Of a DNA stretch of 64,000 bases, positions 24,524 through 38,493 are shown one piece after another (within the stretch, counting starts at the first letter, position 1; each line of letters starts with the position of its first letter). This DNA is from Xanthobacter autotrophicus Py2 (GTDB taxonomy: Bacteria; Pseudomonadota; Alphaproteobacteria; Rhizobiales; Xanthobacteraceae). The notes under the pieces were generated by a model. The model ran no database searches and was not told the DNA's origin. It saw nothing but the letters and a program-made list of their open reading frames with translations. The DNA is taken from assembly GCA_000017645.1 (NCBI GenBank), contig CP000781.1, positions 3,831,501 to 3,895,500 on the forward strand. The letters run 5' to 3'. Both the position numbers and the translations under genes were made by a program.

Positions 24524-25245
24524 CCGCCGCCCTTCAGGACGTACCTGCCCAGGACGCCCCCGCGGCGGTGCGTGTCTCCGGCCTGCGCCGGGCCTATGGG
24601 CAGCGCGTGGTCATCGACCGGCTCGACCTCACCATCAGGCGCGGCGAGTTCGTGGCCCTGCTGGGCGAGAGCGGCTGCGGCAAGACCACCCTGCTGCGCG
24701 CGCTGGCGGGTCTCGATCCCATCGACGGCGGCCGCATCGAGGCGCCGAAGCGCCCGGCCGTGGTGTTTCAGGAACCGCGCCTGCTGCCGTGGGACAGCCT
24801 GTGGCGCAACGTGGCCCTCGGCCTGCCCGCCGAGGGCGCGCGCGAGAAGGCCGCCGATGCGCTGGCCGAGGTGGGCCTCGGCGGCCGGCTCGACGACTGG
24901 CCGCGCAACCTTTCCGGCGGGCAGGCCCAGCGGGTGGCGCTGGCCCGCGCGCTGGTTCAGCAGCCCGAATTGCTGCTGCTGGACGAGCCGTTCGCGGCGC
25001 TCGACGCGCTCACCCGCATCCGCATGCATGTGCTGGTGAAGGACCTCGTCGCGCGGCACCGGCCGGGCGTGCTCCTCGTCACCCACGACGTGGCGGAGGC
25101 CATCGCGCTGGCCGACCGCATCCTGGTCATGCGCGGCGGCGCCATCGCGGCCGAGCACCGGCCGTCGGCGCCGGGCCTGCCTGCCGCCACCCGCGCCACT
25201 CTCCTCGCCGAGCTCGGCGTCGTCGACGACCTCAAGAGCGCCTGA
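24520..25245 (+). CDS. sulfonate-type ABC transporter ATP-binding protein (system 3)
   Basis: 241 residues starting in an ATGA overlap with the permease stop. Walker A (GESGCGKTT), Q-loop (VFQEPRLLPW), signature (LSGGQAQRVALARAL), Walker B (LLLLDEPFAALD) and switch His (LLVTHDVAEA) are all intact. It belongs to the SsuB branch and is cotranslated with its permease. Confidence 0.9.
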   Translation: MTAALQDVPAQDAPAAVRVSGLRRAYGQRVVIDRLDLTIRRGEFVALLGESGCGKTTLLRALAGLDPIDGGRIEAPKRPAVVFQEPRLLPWDSLWRNVALGLPAEGAREKAADALAEVGLGGRLDDWPRNLSGGQAQRVALARALVQQPELLLLDEPFAALDALTRIRMHVLVKDLVARHRPGVLLVTHDVAEAIALADRILVMRGGAIAAEHRPSAPGLPAATRATLLAELGVVDDLKSA

Positions 25246-25266
25246 TCCCCTTTTGGAAGAGAAGCC

Positions 25267-26259
25267 ATGTCCGCCTTCCTGACCCCCTCCCGCCGCCAGT
25301 TCCTTGCCCTTGCCGGCGCGGGCGCCGCCTCCGGCCTGCTGCCGTTCGCCGCGCATGCCGCGCCCGACACCCGCAACACCGACACGGTGCGCCTGACCTG
25401 GGGCTTCCATGGCCTCACCCTCATCGCCAAGGAGCGCGGCACCTTCGAGAAGGCGTTGGCCGAAAAGGGCATCAAGGTGGAATGGCTCGGACCGTTCCCA
25501 AACCATGCGCCGACCCTGCAGGCGGTGACCGGCGGCAGCGCGGATTTCGGCTTCGGCGGCTCCACCACCCCCGCGCTGGCGGCCATCATCGCCGGCTCGC
25601 CGCTGGTGTTCAGCCAGTTCGTGCTCTACGAGCCGCGCACCACCGCCATCATCGCCAAGGACGGCTCGGGCATCGACACGGTGTCGGACCTGGTGGGCAA
25701 GTCGGTGGCGGTGAACCGCTCGGGCCTGGGCGAATTCCTTTTGGTGGCGGCGCTGGAGAAGAACGGCATCGACCGCTCCAAGGTCAAGTTCGTCTATCTC
25801 AACCCGCCGGACGCCGCCCCGGCGCTTGCCTCCGGCAAGGTGGACGCGTGGTCCATGTGGAGCCCCGGCGTCGATATCGCGCGGCTCGACTACAAGGCCC
25901 ACGACATCTTCCTGGAAGGTCGCGACCTTGAATTCTACATCGATTACAGCTCCTATGTGACCAGCCGCAAGTTCTCGCAGGAGAATTCGCAGATCGTCCG
26001 CGCCGTGGCCGCCGCCTATGAGGAGGAGGCCAAATGGGTGAATGCCAACACGGTGGAGGCCGAGACCATCGTGCAGAAGCGCGCCGGCTATTCCGACGTG
26101 ATCCGCGACCAGTTCATCGAGCGCCGGCGCACCTACAAGCTCATCCCGGTCACCGACAAGGCCTTCGTCGCCGACCTGCAGAAGGCGGCGGACTGGCTGG
26201 TGGCGCGCAAGATCCTGCCCGAACCCATCACCGTGTCGGATCATCTTGCGCAGTTCTGA
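25267..26259 (+). CDS. sulfonate-type ABC transporter substrate-binding protein (system 3)
   Basis: 330 residues with a twin-arginine-type signal (PSRRQFLALAGAGAASGLLPFAAHA). The mature protein shows the SsuA pattern: VRLTWGFHGLTLIAKERGTFEKAL, GGSADFGFGGSTTPALAAI, VGKSVAVNRSGLGEFLLVAALEKNGID and LASGKVDAWSMWSPGVD. The 21-bp spacing after the ATPase and the following SfnB-like gene keep it in the same operon. Aliphatic sulfonates are the most likely ligands. Confidence 0.88.
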   Translation: MSAFLTPSRRQFLALAGAGAASGLLPFAAHAAPDTRNTDTVRLTWGFHGLTLIAKERGTFEKALAEKGIKVEWLGPFPNHAPTLQAVTGGSADFGFGGSTTPALAAIIAGSPLVFSQFVLYEPRTTAIIAKDGSGIDTVSDLVGKSVAVNRSGLGEFLLVAALEKNGIDRSKVKFVYLNPPDAAPALASGKVDAWSMWSPGVDIARLDYKAHDIFLEGRDLEFYIDYSSYVTSRKFSQENSQIVRAVAAAYEEEAKWVNANTVEAETIVQKRAGYSDVIRDQFIERRRTYKLIPVTDKAFVADLQKAADWLVARKILPEPITVSDHLAQF

Positions 26260-26316
26260 TTTCGTGCCCTTCGCCCGGCCCCTTCACTCTGCCCGTTTCA
26301 AGTCTTCGAGGACCTT

Positions 26317-27546
26317 ATGAACAAGCCCGTGACCGATGTGTCCGTCCGCCTCCCGGGGCCGCCCGTGGCAGATCCTGCGCCCTGGCGGCGCCTTATCGCC
26401 CATATCGGGCGCGGCTCGTCCGAGCGCGAGCACCAGCGCATCCTGCCGTTCGAGGCGGTGGACCTTTTGCGCGAGGCCCGCTTTGGCGCCCTGCGCCTTG
26501 CCAAGGAGGGTGGCGGCGCCGGCGCCTCGTTCCGCGAGCTGTATGCGCTGGCGCTGGAGCTGGCGGCGGCGGATGCCAACGTCGCCCACATCTTCCGCAA
26601 CCATTTCACCGTGGCCGAGCAGTTCACCCGCATCCCCACCGATGCGCGCGCCCGCGAATGGCAGCAGCAGGTGCGCGACGGCGCGCTGTTTGGCCTCGCC
26701 AGCACGGAAGCCAATGCCAGCCCCGCCGGCGGCGGCGTACCCACCGACACGGTGCTGTCGCCCGACGGCGACGGCTTCCGTCTCGACGGCGTGAAATATT
26801 ACAGCACCGGCACCCTGTTCGCCGACGCCATGCTGGTGCGCGCGGGCACGAAGGATGGGCGCGTCGCCTCGGTGATCATCCCCACCAAGCGCGAGGGGCT
26901 GGAGGTGGTGGACGACTGGGACGGCGCCGGCCAGCGCCTCACCGGCTCCGGCACCACGCGCTTTCATGGCGTGCGGGTGGAGGCGGACGAGGCCATCTTC
27001 GACACCCCGGACCGGGGCTATGGCCTGGCCTATTCCAACACCCAGGCCCAGCTCTTCCTCACCACCGTGGTGGCGGGCATCGTGCGCGGCGTGCTGGAGG
27101 ATGCCATCGCGCTGGTGACACGGCGCAAGCGCAGCTTCTATTACGCGCCCACCCCGAACCCGGTGGACGACCCCTTCCTGCAGCAGACCATCGGCCAGAT
27201 CGCGAGCCACGCCTTTGCCGCCGAGGCCATCGTGCTGGCCGCCGCCGATGCCCTTGATCGCGTCAGCCGCGCCCGCGACCGCAACGAGCCGGCCGATGCG
27301 CTTGCCGCCGATGCGGCACGGGCGGCGGCGCAGGCCAAGATCGTGGTGGATGAGCTGTCCCTGCGCGCCGGCACGCTATTGTTCGAGGTGGGCGGGGCCT
27401 CCGCCACCGAGCGCAGCGTCAACCTTGACCGCCACTGGCGTAACGCCCGCACCATCGCCGCCCACAATCCGGCGAGCTACAAGGCGCAGGCCATCGGCGC
27501 CCTTCTGGTGAAGGGCACACCCCTGCCGTCGAAGGGGTTTTTCTGA
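26317..27546 (+). CDS. acyl-CoA dehydrogenase-fold flavoprotein (SfnB/DszC-like, sulfur acquisition)
   Basis: 409 residues with the acyl-CoA dehydrogenase layout: N-terminal helices (FEAVDLLREARFGAL), middle strands (FGLASTEANAS, FRLDGVKYYSTGTLFAD) and C-terminal helices (GIVRGVLEDAIAL, DRHWRNARTIAAHNPASYKAQAIG). The HWRNART motif near the end is typical of the SfnB and DszC group, which use reduced flavin to attack organosulfur compounds and do not oxidise acyl-CoA. This fits its place at the end of a sulfonate-uptake and monooxygenase operon. The exact reaction is unknown. A hairpin terminator follows. Confidence 0.85.
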   Translation: MNKPVTDVSVRLPGPPVADPAPWRRLIAHIGRGSSEREHQRILPFEAVDLLREARFGALRLAKEGGGAGASFRELYALALELAAADANVAHIFRNHFTVAEQFTRIPTDARAREWQQQVRDGALFGLASTEANASPAGGGVPTDTVLSPDGDGFRLDGVKYYSTGTLFADAMLVRAGTKDGRVASVIIPTKREGLEVVDDWDGAGQRLTGSGTTRFHGVRVEADEAIFDTPDRGYGLAYSNTQAQLFLTTVVAGIVRGVLEDAIALVTRRKRSFYYAPTPNPVDDPFLQQTIGQIASHAFAAEAIVLAAADALDRVSRARDRNEPADALAADAARAAAQAKIVVDELSLRAGTLLFEVGGASATERSVNLDRHWRNARTIAAHNPASYKAQAIGALLVKGTPLPSKGFF

Positions 27547-27552
27547 GCGCGC

Positions 27553-27583
27553 GAGCCGGGAGGGGAGCGACCCCTTCCGGCTC
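27553..27583. terminator. two-way hairpin between the SfnB-like gene and dnaE2
   Basis: GAGCCGGGAGGGG (27553-27565) and CCCCTTCCGGCTC (27571-27583) pair over 13 bp with one G-T pair and a 5-base loop. It separates two convergent genes whose stops are only 43 bp apart. No T-run. Confidence 0.65.
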
Positions 27584-27588
27584 GGCCG

Positions 27589-30939
<3,351 letters not shown>

Positions 30940-30950
30940 GGGCGACGTGC

Positions 30951-32546
30951 TCACGGGAACAGCCCGTGCAGGAACCAGCGCGGCTCCGATGTCTCCCGCC
31001 CGTAGGTGCCGGCGCGATAGAGCCAGAAACGGCGGCCTTCCTTGTCCTCCACGCGGAAATAATCGCGGGTCAGCGCTTCCGACCCGGTCCACCATTCGGC
31101 GGCGATGCGCTCCGGCCCCTCGGCGCGCACCACCTCGTGCAGCATGCGCCGCCAGCGGAAGCGGAGCGGCGGGCCGTCCGGCACCTCGGCCAGCGTCTCC
31201 ACCGGCTCGGGATGGGCGAACAGGGCCGGCGGGCGGGGCAGGGGCGCGCCCTCCGCCGCCGCTGCGGGCCAGGCGGCGAGGCCCGCCACGGCCCAGCCCT
31301 TCTGCGCCGGCACGCGCGCCGCCGCCCGCTCGGGCACATGGCTGTCCTGCGGCTGAAGGCACATCACCCGCCGCGGGCCGAGGCGGGCGGACAGCACGTC
31401 CACCAGCTCCGACAGGGCGGCTTCCTCAGGCGGCACGCCGAAGGCGGCCTGGGTGGCGGTAAGCTGCTCGCAGGCGGTGACCGACAGGCGGATCACGTCA
31501 TAGCCGAAGCCGGGATCCAGCGGATCGGCCAGCGCCGCGAGCCGCTCGCGGAACAGGCCGGCGAGGCGCGCGGCATCGCGCAAAGGGGCGGCGGTGCCCG
31601 CCTCCACCCGCCGCACGGCGCCGTCGCTGCGGAAGAAGGCCGCCGCAAAGCGCCGCCCGCCTTCCCCGTGCCGCTCCAGCACGCCAGCTAGCTCGCGGGC
31701 GAGGTCGGCGATCACGGCGCGGGCGGTGTCCTCATCTCCCATGGGCTCGGCGAAGCGCCGTTCGGCCACGTAGACGGGCAGGGGATTGAGGGGGGAGATG
31801 GGGGCGTCGGCGGCGCCGGTGATCTCCTCCAGCCGGCTGACGATCCGGCTGCCGAAGCGGGCGGCGAGCGCGGCCCGGGGCTTGCCCGAAAGGTCGCCGA
31901 TGGTGGCAAGGCCGAGATAGGCGAGGCTGCGCTCGGCCTCCGGATCCAGCTCCAGCGCCGCCACCGGCAGGCCGGCCACGGCCTCCCCCTCCGTCCCCGG
32001 CGCGGCCACGAGGCCGGGGCGCCAGCGGGCGAGCGCCAGTGCCGCGCGCGCGGTTCCGGCCACCGCGCCCTGGACGGCGAAGCCCTGGGCGGTGAGGCGC
32101 GCCACCATGGCGGCGAGCATGGCCTTCTCGCCGGCAAATAGATGGGCGCAGCCGGTGATATCGAGCACGATGCCATGAGGCGGCGCGAGCGCCACGAACG
32201 GCGTCCAGCGCTCGCACCAGCAGGCGATGGCGGCCAGCAGCGCGCCGTCCGCCGCCGGGTCCGCCTCCACCGCCTGAAGGTCCGGCACGCGAGCCTGCGC
32301 ATCCGCCAAGGTCAGCCCCGGATGGAGGCCGAGGCGCGCCGCCGCCGCGTCCACCGCCTGGAGGCGGCGGGCGTTGGCGAGGGTGTGCACCACCGCGAGA
32401 GGCGCCTCATCCGGCGCGGCGCTCGAAGGAGCCGACGACCACGGGGGCCGGGCCGTCCGCGCGTGCCGGGCCTTGCGATGCAGCCGGTCGGTGGACAGGC
32501 GGGGCAGCAGCAGGGCGGCGAGGCGCCGGGGCGAAGCGTCGGGCAT
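30951..32546 (-). CDS. imuB: Y-family-like DNA repair protein ImuB
   Basis: 531 residues from the ATG at 32546, with a GGAATG site upstream; an ATG two codons earlier is equally possible. The fold is that of Y-family polymerases (GIVLDITGCAHLFAGE, LARWRPGLVAAPG, LDPEAERSLAYLGLATIGDLSG), but the N-terminal strand reads LLLPRLSTDRLHRK without the catalytic Asp. As known for ImuB, it is a non-catalytic bridge linking DnaE2 to the beta clamp. The start lies inside imuA (overlap of about 140 bp) and its end overlaps the start region of dnaE2, so the three genes are tightly coupled. Confidence 0.93.
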   Translation of the reverse strand: MPDASPRRLAALLLPRLSTDRLHRKARHARTARPPWSSAPSSAAPDEAPLAVVHTLANARRLQAVDAAAARLGLHPGLTLADAQARVPDLQAVEADPAADGALLAAIACWCERWTPFVALAPPHGIVLDITGCAHLFAGEKAMLAAMVARLTAQGFAVQGAVAGTARAALALARWRPGLVAAPGTEGEAVAGLPVAALELDPEAERSLAYLGLATIGDLSGKPRAALAARFGSRIVSRLEEITGAADAPISPLNPLPVYVAERRFAEPMGDEDTARAVIADLARELAGVLERHGEGGRRFAAAFFRSDGAVRRVEAGTAAPLRDAARLAGLFRERLAALADPLDPGFGYDVIRLSVTACEQLTATQAAFGVPPEEAALSELVDVLSARLGPRRVMCLQPQDSHVPERAAARVPAQKGWAVAGLAAWPAAAAEGAPLPRPPALFAHPEPVETLAEVPDGPPLRFRWRRMLHEVVRAEGPERIAAEWWTGSEALTRDYFRVEDKEGRRFWLYRAGTYGRETSEPRWFLHGLFP

Positions 32547-33276
32547 GGGCATTCCATTCCACAATCCAGCGGCCGGTGGGCCCGGCCCGGTTGCGGGCCA
32601 GCTCCAGAGCGAAGGCGGGCGGCCCGAGGCAGAAGGCCGGCGCCCCCGCCGCACCGGAGGGGGCGGCCGAGGCCAGCCAGCGGGTGGCGGCGGCGGAAGG
32701 CACGGGCTCCGCCGCCGAACGCAGCAGCAGGGCCGGCACCCCCGAGCGCTCGGCCCTCAGCGCGAGGCGGCGCGTGGCGGTGAGGTCGAGGCGGGCGGGC
32801 ATGCCCCAGGGCTCCACCACCACCAGTCCGAGGACGGCATGGCGCAGTGCCTCCTCGGCGGCGGCGAGGGTGTCGGTGGCATCCGCCCCCTGGACCACGA
32901 TGAGCCGCGCCGGATCGAGCCCGAAGGCGGCGCAGCCCGGCCCGTAGAGGTCCCCGCCCTCCAGCGCGGCAAGGTCCTGCCGCACCCACACCACCGGCCG
33001 CCGTGTGCCGGCGGCAAGGGCCAGGGCGAAGCCGAGGGCGGCGGCGCCATTGCCCTTGTCGCAGGCAAACACCTCGTGCAGCGCGCCCAGCGCCAGCCCC
33101 CCGCCCAGCGCCCCATCCAGCGGCGCGCCAAGGGCCATATGCCCCCGCGCCGCCCCTGCCGCCGGGGTGCCGGCGTGCTGGATCTCCTCCACCCGCCGCC
33201 GCAGCGCGGCCAGGGAATCCCCCTCGCTTCCCTGCCGCCCGATGCCCGCGCGCCCGATCCTTTCGCGCTCATGCAT
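32407..33276 (-). CDS. imuA: SOS mutagenesis protein ImuA (RecA-like fold)
   Basis: 289 residues. It resembles a shortened RecA/SulA-like core: LGALHEVFACDKGNGAAALGFALALAA, RPVVWVRQDLAALEGGDLYGPG, GLDPARLIVVQGADATDTLAAAEEALR and LVVVEPWG. A variable Pro/Arg-rich tail follows. ImuA works with ImuB and DnaE2 in damage-induced mutagenesis. First gene of the operon; a LexA box sits three bases upstream of the ATG and overlaps the GAGGA ribosome site, so expression should be tightly shut off until DNA damage. Confidence 0.9.
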   Translation of the reverse strand: MHERERIGRAGIGRQGSEGDSLAALRRRVEEIQHAGTPAAGAARGHMALGAPLDGALGGGLALGALHEVFACDKGNGAAALGFALALAAGTRRPVVWVRQDLAALEGGDLYGPGCAAFGLDPARLIVVQGADATDTLAAAEEALRHAVLGLVVVEPWGMPARLDLTATRRLALRAERSGVPALLLRSAAEPVPSAAATRWLASAAPSGAAGAPAFCLGPPAFALELARNRAGPTGRWIVEWNAHARRFAPAPRRPAAAPPVHRPAASQGPARADGPAPVVVGSFERRAG

Positions 33277-33279
33277 GAC

Positions 33280-33294
33280 GTTCCTCTTTTGTTC
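33280..33294 (-). promoter_or_regulatory. LexA (SOS) box of the imu operon
   Basis: GTTC-N7-GTTC (GTTCCTCTTTTGTTC) is an exact match to the known alphaproteobacterial LexA operator. Read on the minus strand it is GAAC-N7-GAAC; it contains the Shine-Dalgarno sequence AGAGGA and ends three bases before the imuA ATG. Confidence 0.9.
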
Positions 33295-33450
33295 CTATAA
33301 AAGGACTCCGTTGGGGGCGAATGTCAACGGGGAGGAGGGAGGGTGGGTGTTGACCTATTCGAGACCTGCCGAGGGTCCCTTGAGTGTGACGTTGCCCCTC
33401 CTGGCTAATCCAGCTTGAAGTTCGTTCTGGCCCCATGAGAGGACCAGAAC

Positions 33451-33717
33451 ATGAGGCGCAGCCGCTTCACCGAGGAGCAGATCATCGGGATCCTGAAGGA
33501 GCACGAGGCCGGGGAGCCGGTCTCGGACCTGTGTCGGAAGCACGGGGTCAGCGACGCCAGCATCTACAAGTGGAAGGCCCGTTTCGGCGGGATGGACATA
33601 TCGGAGGCCAAGCGGCTGCGGGCGCTCGAGGACGAGAACGCCAAGCTGAAGCGCATGCTCGCCGACGCCATGCTGGACAACGTCGCGCTGAAGGATCTCC
33701 TGGGAAAGAAGTGGTGA
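33451..33717 (+). CDS. IS3-family transposase OrfA
   Basis: 88-residue helix-turn-helix protein ([40 protein letters not shown]) followed by a leucine-zipper-like coiled coil ([21 protein letters not shown]). It binds the inverted repeats of the element. In IS3 elements a -1 frameshift joins OrfA to OrfB to give the active transposase. Confidence 0.93.
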   Translation: MRRSRFTEEQIIGILKEHEAGEPVSDLCRKHGVSDASIYKWKARFGGMDISEAKRLRALEDENAKLKRMLADAMLDNVALKDLLGKKW

Positions 33718-34640
33718 CGCCCGCTGCCGAGCGCAGAGCTGTCGCCCATCTCGTGGAGCATCACGGGATGAGCGAACGGCGGGCGTGTAAAGCCACCGGC
33801 TTCTGCCGCATGACCATGAGATACAGAGCCACGCGCGGAAATGACGCCTCGCTGCGTGAGCGCATGAAGGCCATCGCCCAGGAGCGACGGCGGTTTGGCT
33901 ACCGCCGTCTCCACGTCCTGCTCAGGCGGGAGGGCTTCCGGGTCAACCACAAGCGGCTGTTCCGGCTCTACCGTGAGGAACGGCTGATGGTCCGCCGGCG
34001 AGGCGGTCGCAAGCGGGCGATCGGGACACGGGCGCCGATGATGATCCCGATGGGACGGAACGAGCGCTGGTCACTCGACTTCGTCGCCGACCAGATGACC
34101 GATGGCCGCCGCTTCCGGATGCTGGCCATCGTGGACGACTGCACCCGCGAGTGCCTGGCGCTGGTGGCGGACACCTCGCTGTCCGGGGTCAGGGTCGCTC
34201 GCGAACTCGATCGGTTGCTGGCAGAGCGCGGCCGGCCGAAGATGATCGTCAGCGACAATGGCAGCGAGTTCACCTCCAATGCCATTCTGGGCTGGGCCGA
34301 CGCGGCTCGGGTCGAGTGGCACTCCATCGCGCCCGGCAAGCCGATGCAGAATGGCTTCATCGAGAGCTTCAACGGCCGCCTTCGGGACGAGCTGTTGAAC
34401 GAGACGCTGTTCTCCAGCCTGTCCCAGGCCAGGGCCGCCCTCGCCCGATGGCAGGTCGATTACAACACCGACCGACCGCACTCGAAGCTCGAATGGCAGA
34501 CGCCAAGCGCCTTCGCCTCAACGTTCCACCCGCGGCGGGATCAGACGCTCCACAACATGAGCGGCTCCGCGTCTGCCCCCGCCGCCCCGCACACCCGAAA
34601 GGGCAAATCCAACCGCCAGAACGAACTCAAAGCTGGATAG
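33714..34640 (+). CDS. IS3-family transposase OrfB (DDE integrase domain)
   Basis: 308 residues from the GTG at 33714, which overlaps the OrfA stop as GTGA, in the -1 frame relative to OrfA. The rve integrase core carries the DDE triad: Asp in [11 protein letters not shown], Asp in [12 protein letters not shown] and Glu in [18 protein letters not shown]. An HTH-like N-terminus ([16 protein letters not shown]) precedes it. Probably made mainly as an OrfAB fusion by frameshifting. It appears complete. Confidence 0.93.
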   Translation: MTPAAERRAVAHLVEHHGMSERRACKATGFCRMTMRYRATRGNDASLRERMKAIAQERRRFGYRRLHVLLRREGFRVNHKRLFRLYREERLMVRRRGGRKRAIGTRAPMMIPMGRNERWSLDFVADQMTDGRRFRMLAIVDDCTRECLALVADTSLSGVRVARELDRLLAERGRPKMIVSDNGSEFTSNAILGWADAARVEWHSIAPGKPMQNGFIESFNGRLRDELLNETLFSSLSQARAALARWQVDYNTDRPHSKLEWQTPSAFASTFHPRRDQTLHNMSGSASAPAAPHTRKGKSNRQNELKAG

Positions 34641-34854
34641 AAGTTGGGGGCAACGTCACGGCAGATCTGCTGATCGAGGGTCAGACGAATTGTCTGCAGA
34701 TGGGCTTCCGCCTAACAGGAAGGAGGGCTCCTTCTTCCAGAGGTGGCAAAACCAAATTTCCTCGGCGTGCCTCACAGGTGCCTAACGGCATTCCAATTGC
34801 GACCGCCGCCCGAAGGCGACATGTCAGCAAGATATTGATTTTCTTGAGAGAAAC

Positions 34855-34929
34855 TGGAGCGGGCGATGGGATTCGAACCCACGACCCCAACCTTGGCAAG
34901 GTTGTGCTCTACCCCTGAGCTACACCCGC
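34855..34929 (-). tRNA. tRNA-Gly (anticodon GCC)
   Basis: The minus strand folds into a cloverleaf: acceptor GCGGGTG pairs with CGCCCGC, the D arm contains AGCTCAGGGGTAGAGC, the anticodon loop is TTGCCAA (GCC), the T arm is CGTGGGTTCGAATCCCATCG and CCA is encoded at 34857-34855. Confidence 0.93.
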
Positions 34930-35090
34930 ATCCATCTCGCCGGCGGCACCTCAGTGCGTCGCGGCGGTGCGTTCGTATGCCAAAACCCCACGCAGAATGC
35001 AACAGGCATCACTCCAACTTGTCCACAGGCTTCGTGGGTGGCCTGTCGCAATTCCGGAAAAGGTGAGAAAAAGTAGGTGGTTAGCAGAAG

Positions 35091-35579
35091 TCATTCGCGG
35101 TGGATGGGGTCGATCCACTTCACCGCCTCCGGCTTCTCGGCCGGCTCGATGTCGAGATTCACCACCACCGGATCCTGTCCCGAGCGCACCAGAACGCATT
35201 CGAGAGTCTCGTCGGGGGAGGCGTTGATCTCCTGGTGGGGCACATAGGGCGGTACGAAGATGAAGTCGCCGGGGCCGGCCTCGGCCACATATTCCAGGTG
35301 CTCGCCCCAGCGCATGCGCGCGCGGCCCTTCACCACGTAGATGATGCTCTCCAGGTCGCCATGGTGGTGGGCGCCGGTCTTTGCGTCCGGATGGATGTGC
35401 ACCGTGCCGGCCCAGATCTTCTCCGCTCCGGCCCGCGCGTGGTTGATGGCGGTGGCCCGGTTCATGCCGGGGGTCTGGGCAGTGTTGGGATCGAGGCTAT
35501 CGCCGGGGATCACCTTTACCCCGTGGGTGCGCCAGTCGATCTTGCCGTGTCCGTCGTCGTGGGAATGATCCGCGCCCAT
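35091..35579 (-). CDS. cupin-domain protein
   Basis: 162 residues from the ATG at 35579 (GGGAGGA site upstream). The single cupin barrel shows both metal motifs: [32 protein letters not shown], given here only for its His residues, and [19 protein letters not shown]. The N-terminus is His/Asp-rich. Small one-domain cupins include isomerases, dioxygenases and sugar-binding sensors; nothing here decides which. It diverges from ettA with 112 bp between starts. Confidence 0.83.
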   Translation of the reverse strand: MGADHSHDDGHGKIDWRTHGVKVIPGDSLDPNTAQTPGMNRATAINHARAGAEKIWAGTVHIHPDAKTGAHHHGDLESIIYVVKGRARMRWGEHLEYVAEAGPGDFIFVPPYVPHQEINASPDETLECVLVRSGQDPVVVNLDIEPAEKPEAVKWIDPIHRE

Positions 35580-35691
35580 CTTGTCCTCCCTGTCGCCGAG
35601 GGCCCTTGAGGCCCCATTCCCTTGCCGCGCCGCCGCGCGAGGGCTAGAACGGCGCCAACTCAACGCATCCCTTTTCAGGAGACGGCGGCTC

Positions 35692-37347
<1,656 letters not shown>

Positions 37348-37351
37348 GGGG

Positions 37352-37383
37352 AGGGGGAGATCAACTGATCTCCCCCTCTTTAT
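37352..37383 (+). terminator. ettA terminator
   Basis: AGGGGGAGATCA and TGATCTCCCCCT form a stem of 10-12 bp just after the ettA stop, followed by CTTTAT. Confidence 0.75.
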
Positions 37384-37639
37384 GATTGCTCGTCACCGCT
37401 GAATTTACTTTTCGGTTGTTGGTAAAACGGTGGGCGAGGTGGCTGCGTCGGCTTATCCCAGGCGGGCGCCCAACGATCCGGCGCTGGGCTCCACGACGAG
37501 GCTGCGGCAGGTGTGGTGGCACACGGTCTTTAACGTGCACATCCGGCCCATCGGCGCCTCCGCTTTCGACGCCCCCCTTGCACCGCCCCCCAAACGCGCT
37601 AAACCTTCTCTGGCATATTGAATCCAGAAGAGGTGCGCG

Positions 37640-38416
37640 GTGCCGCTCATCGATCTGTCCGGGGAGCGTTTCCAGGTGGAGGTTTCGGGGCCGGAGGGGG
37701 CGCCGCCCCTTGTGCTGTCCCATTCGCTTGGCTGCACGCTGAACATGTGGGACGAGGTGGCGCCGCTGTTCGCCCGTACCCGCCGGGTCATCCGCTATGA
37801 CGCCCGCGGCCATGGGGCGAGCGCCGCGCCCGACCAGGTCTATGCCATGGGCGACCTGGGCCGCGACGTGCTGGCCATCCTCGACCGGCTGGGCCTCGCG
37901 CAGGCTGATTTCTGCGGCCTGTCGCTGGGCGGCATGGTGGGGCAGTGGCTGGCGCTGAACGCGCCCCAGCGCCTGACGCGGCTGGTTCTGTCCAACACTA
38001 CCGCCCATGCCGGCCCGCCCCGCTTCTGGGACCAGCGCATCAAGGCGGTGCGCCGCGACGGCGTGGAGCCCATCGCCGATTCCGTCATCGACAGCTGGTT
38101 CACGCCGGAGTTCCGCGCCACGGCGCCGGTGCGGGTGGCCTCGGTGCGGGCCATGGTGACGGGCACCAGCCCCGCCGGCTACATGGGCACCAGCGCCGCC
38201 ATGCGCGACATGGATTTCCGGCACGACCTCAAGGCCGTCCGCACCCAGACGCTGGTGATTGTCTCGGACGGCGACCGCTCCACGCCGCCGGCCTGGGGCG
38301 AGGCCATCGCCGCCGCCATTCCCGGCGCAAAACTGGCGCGGCTGCCGGGCGGCCACCTCTCGGCCATTGAGCAGCCCGAGGCGTTCGTGCGCACGGTGGA
38401 CGGCTTCCTGAACTGA
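37640..38416 (+). CDS. pcaD: 3-oxoadipate enol-lactonase (alpha/beta hydrolase)
   Basis: 258 residues from a GTG at 37640 with a GAGG site. The alpha/beta-hydrolase triad is complete: Ser in CGLSLGGMVGQWLA, Asp in VIVSDGDRSTPP and His in GGHLSAIEQPEAF. The pattern HSLGCTLNMWDEV, YDARGHGAS and NAPQRLTRLVLSNT is that of PcaD, which opens 3-oxoadipate enol-lactone in the protocatechuate branch of the beta-ketoadipate pathway. No other pca genes are in the window, so the name depends on similarity alone. Confidence 0.8.
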   Translation: MPLIDLSGERFQVEVSGPEGAPPLVLSHSLGCTLNMWDEVAPLFARTRRVIRYDARGHGASAAPDQVYAMGDLGRDVLAILDRLGLAQADFCGLSLGGMVGQWLALNAPQRLTRLVLSNTTAHAGPPRFWDQRIKAVRRDGVEPIADSVIDSWFTPEFRATAPVRVASVRAMVTGTSPAGYMGTSAAMRDMDFRHDLKAVRTQTLVIVSDGDRSTPPAWGEAIAAAIPGAKLARLPGGHLSAIEQPEAFVRTVDGFLN

Positions 38417-38493
38417 CATCCGGCCGACATCCCGGCCGGTGACATTCGTGCGCGCCTATGGAACATGCGCAGCGGATGGACCGGGAGGACAGG

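Larger units (their letters stand above)
33387..34658 (+). mobile_element. IS3-family insertion sequence (IS407-group-like)
   Basis: About 1.27 kb with two overlapping transposase frames and terminal inverted repeats. The left end (33387-33430) starts TGACGTTGCCCC and ends AGTTCGTTCTGG; the right end (34616-34658), read on the minus strand, starts TGACGTTGCCCC and ends the same way, with a few mismatches between. I see no direct target duplication: the flanking bases AGTG and CGGC differ. It lies between the imu promoter and tRNA-Gly, about 95 bp from the LexA box. Both frames look intact, so it may still move. Confidence 0.9.

Noticed and set aside
24427..26244. 605-codon open frame antisense to the system 3 ATPase and binding protein
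   Set aside because: The plus-strand genes have full family motifs; the antisense product has none.
26317..27546. True fatty-acid acyl-CoA dehydrogenase
   Set aside because: The HWRNART end and the sulfonate operon fit the SfnB/DszC group better, and no beta-oxidation genes are beside it.
33381..34664. Target-site duplication flanking the IS3 element
   Set aside because: Tried element ends at 33386/34659 and 33387/34658; the adjacent 3-4 bases do not match in either case.
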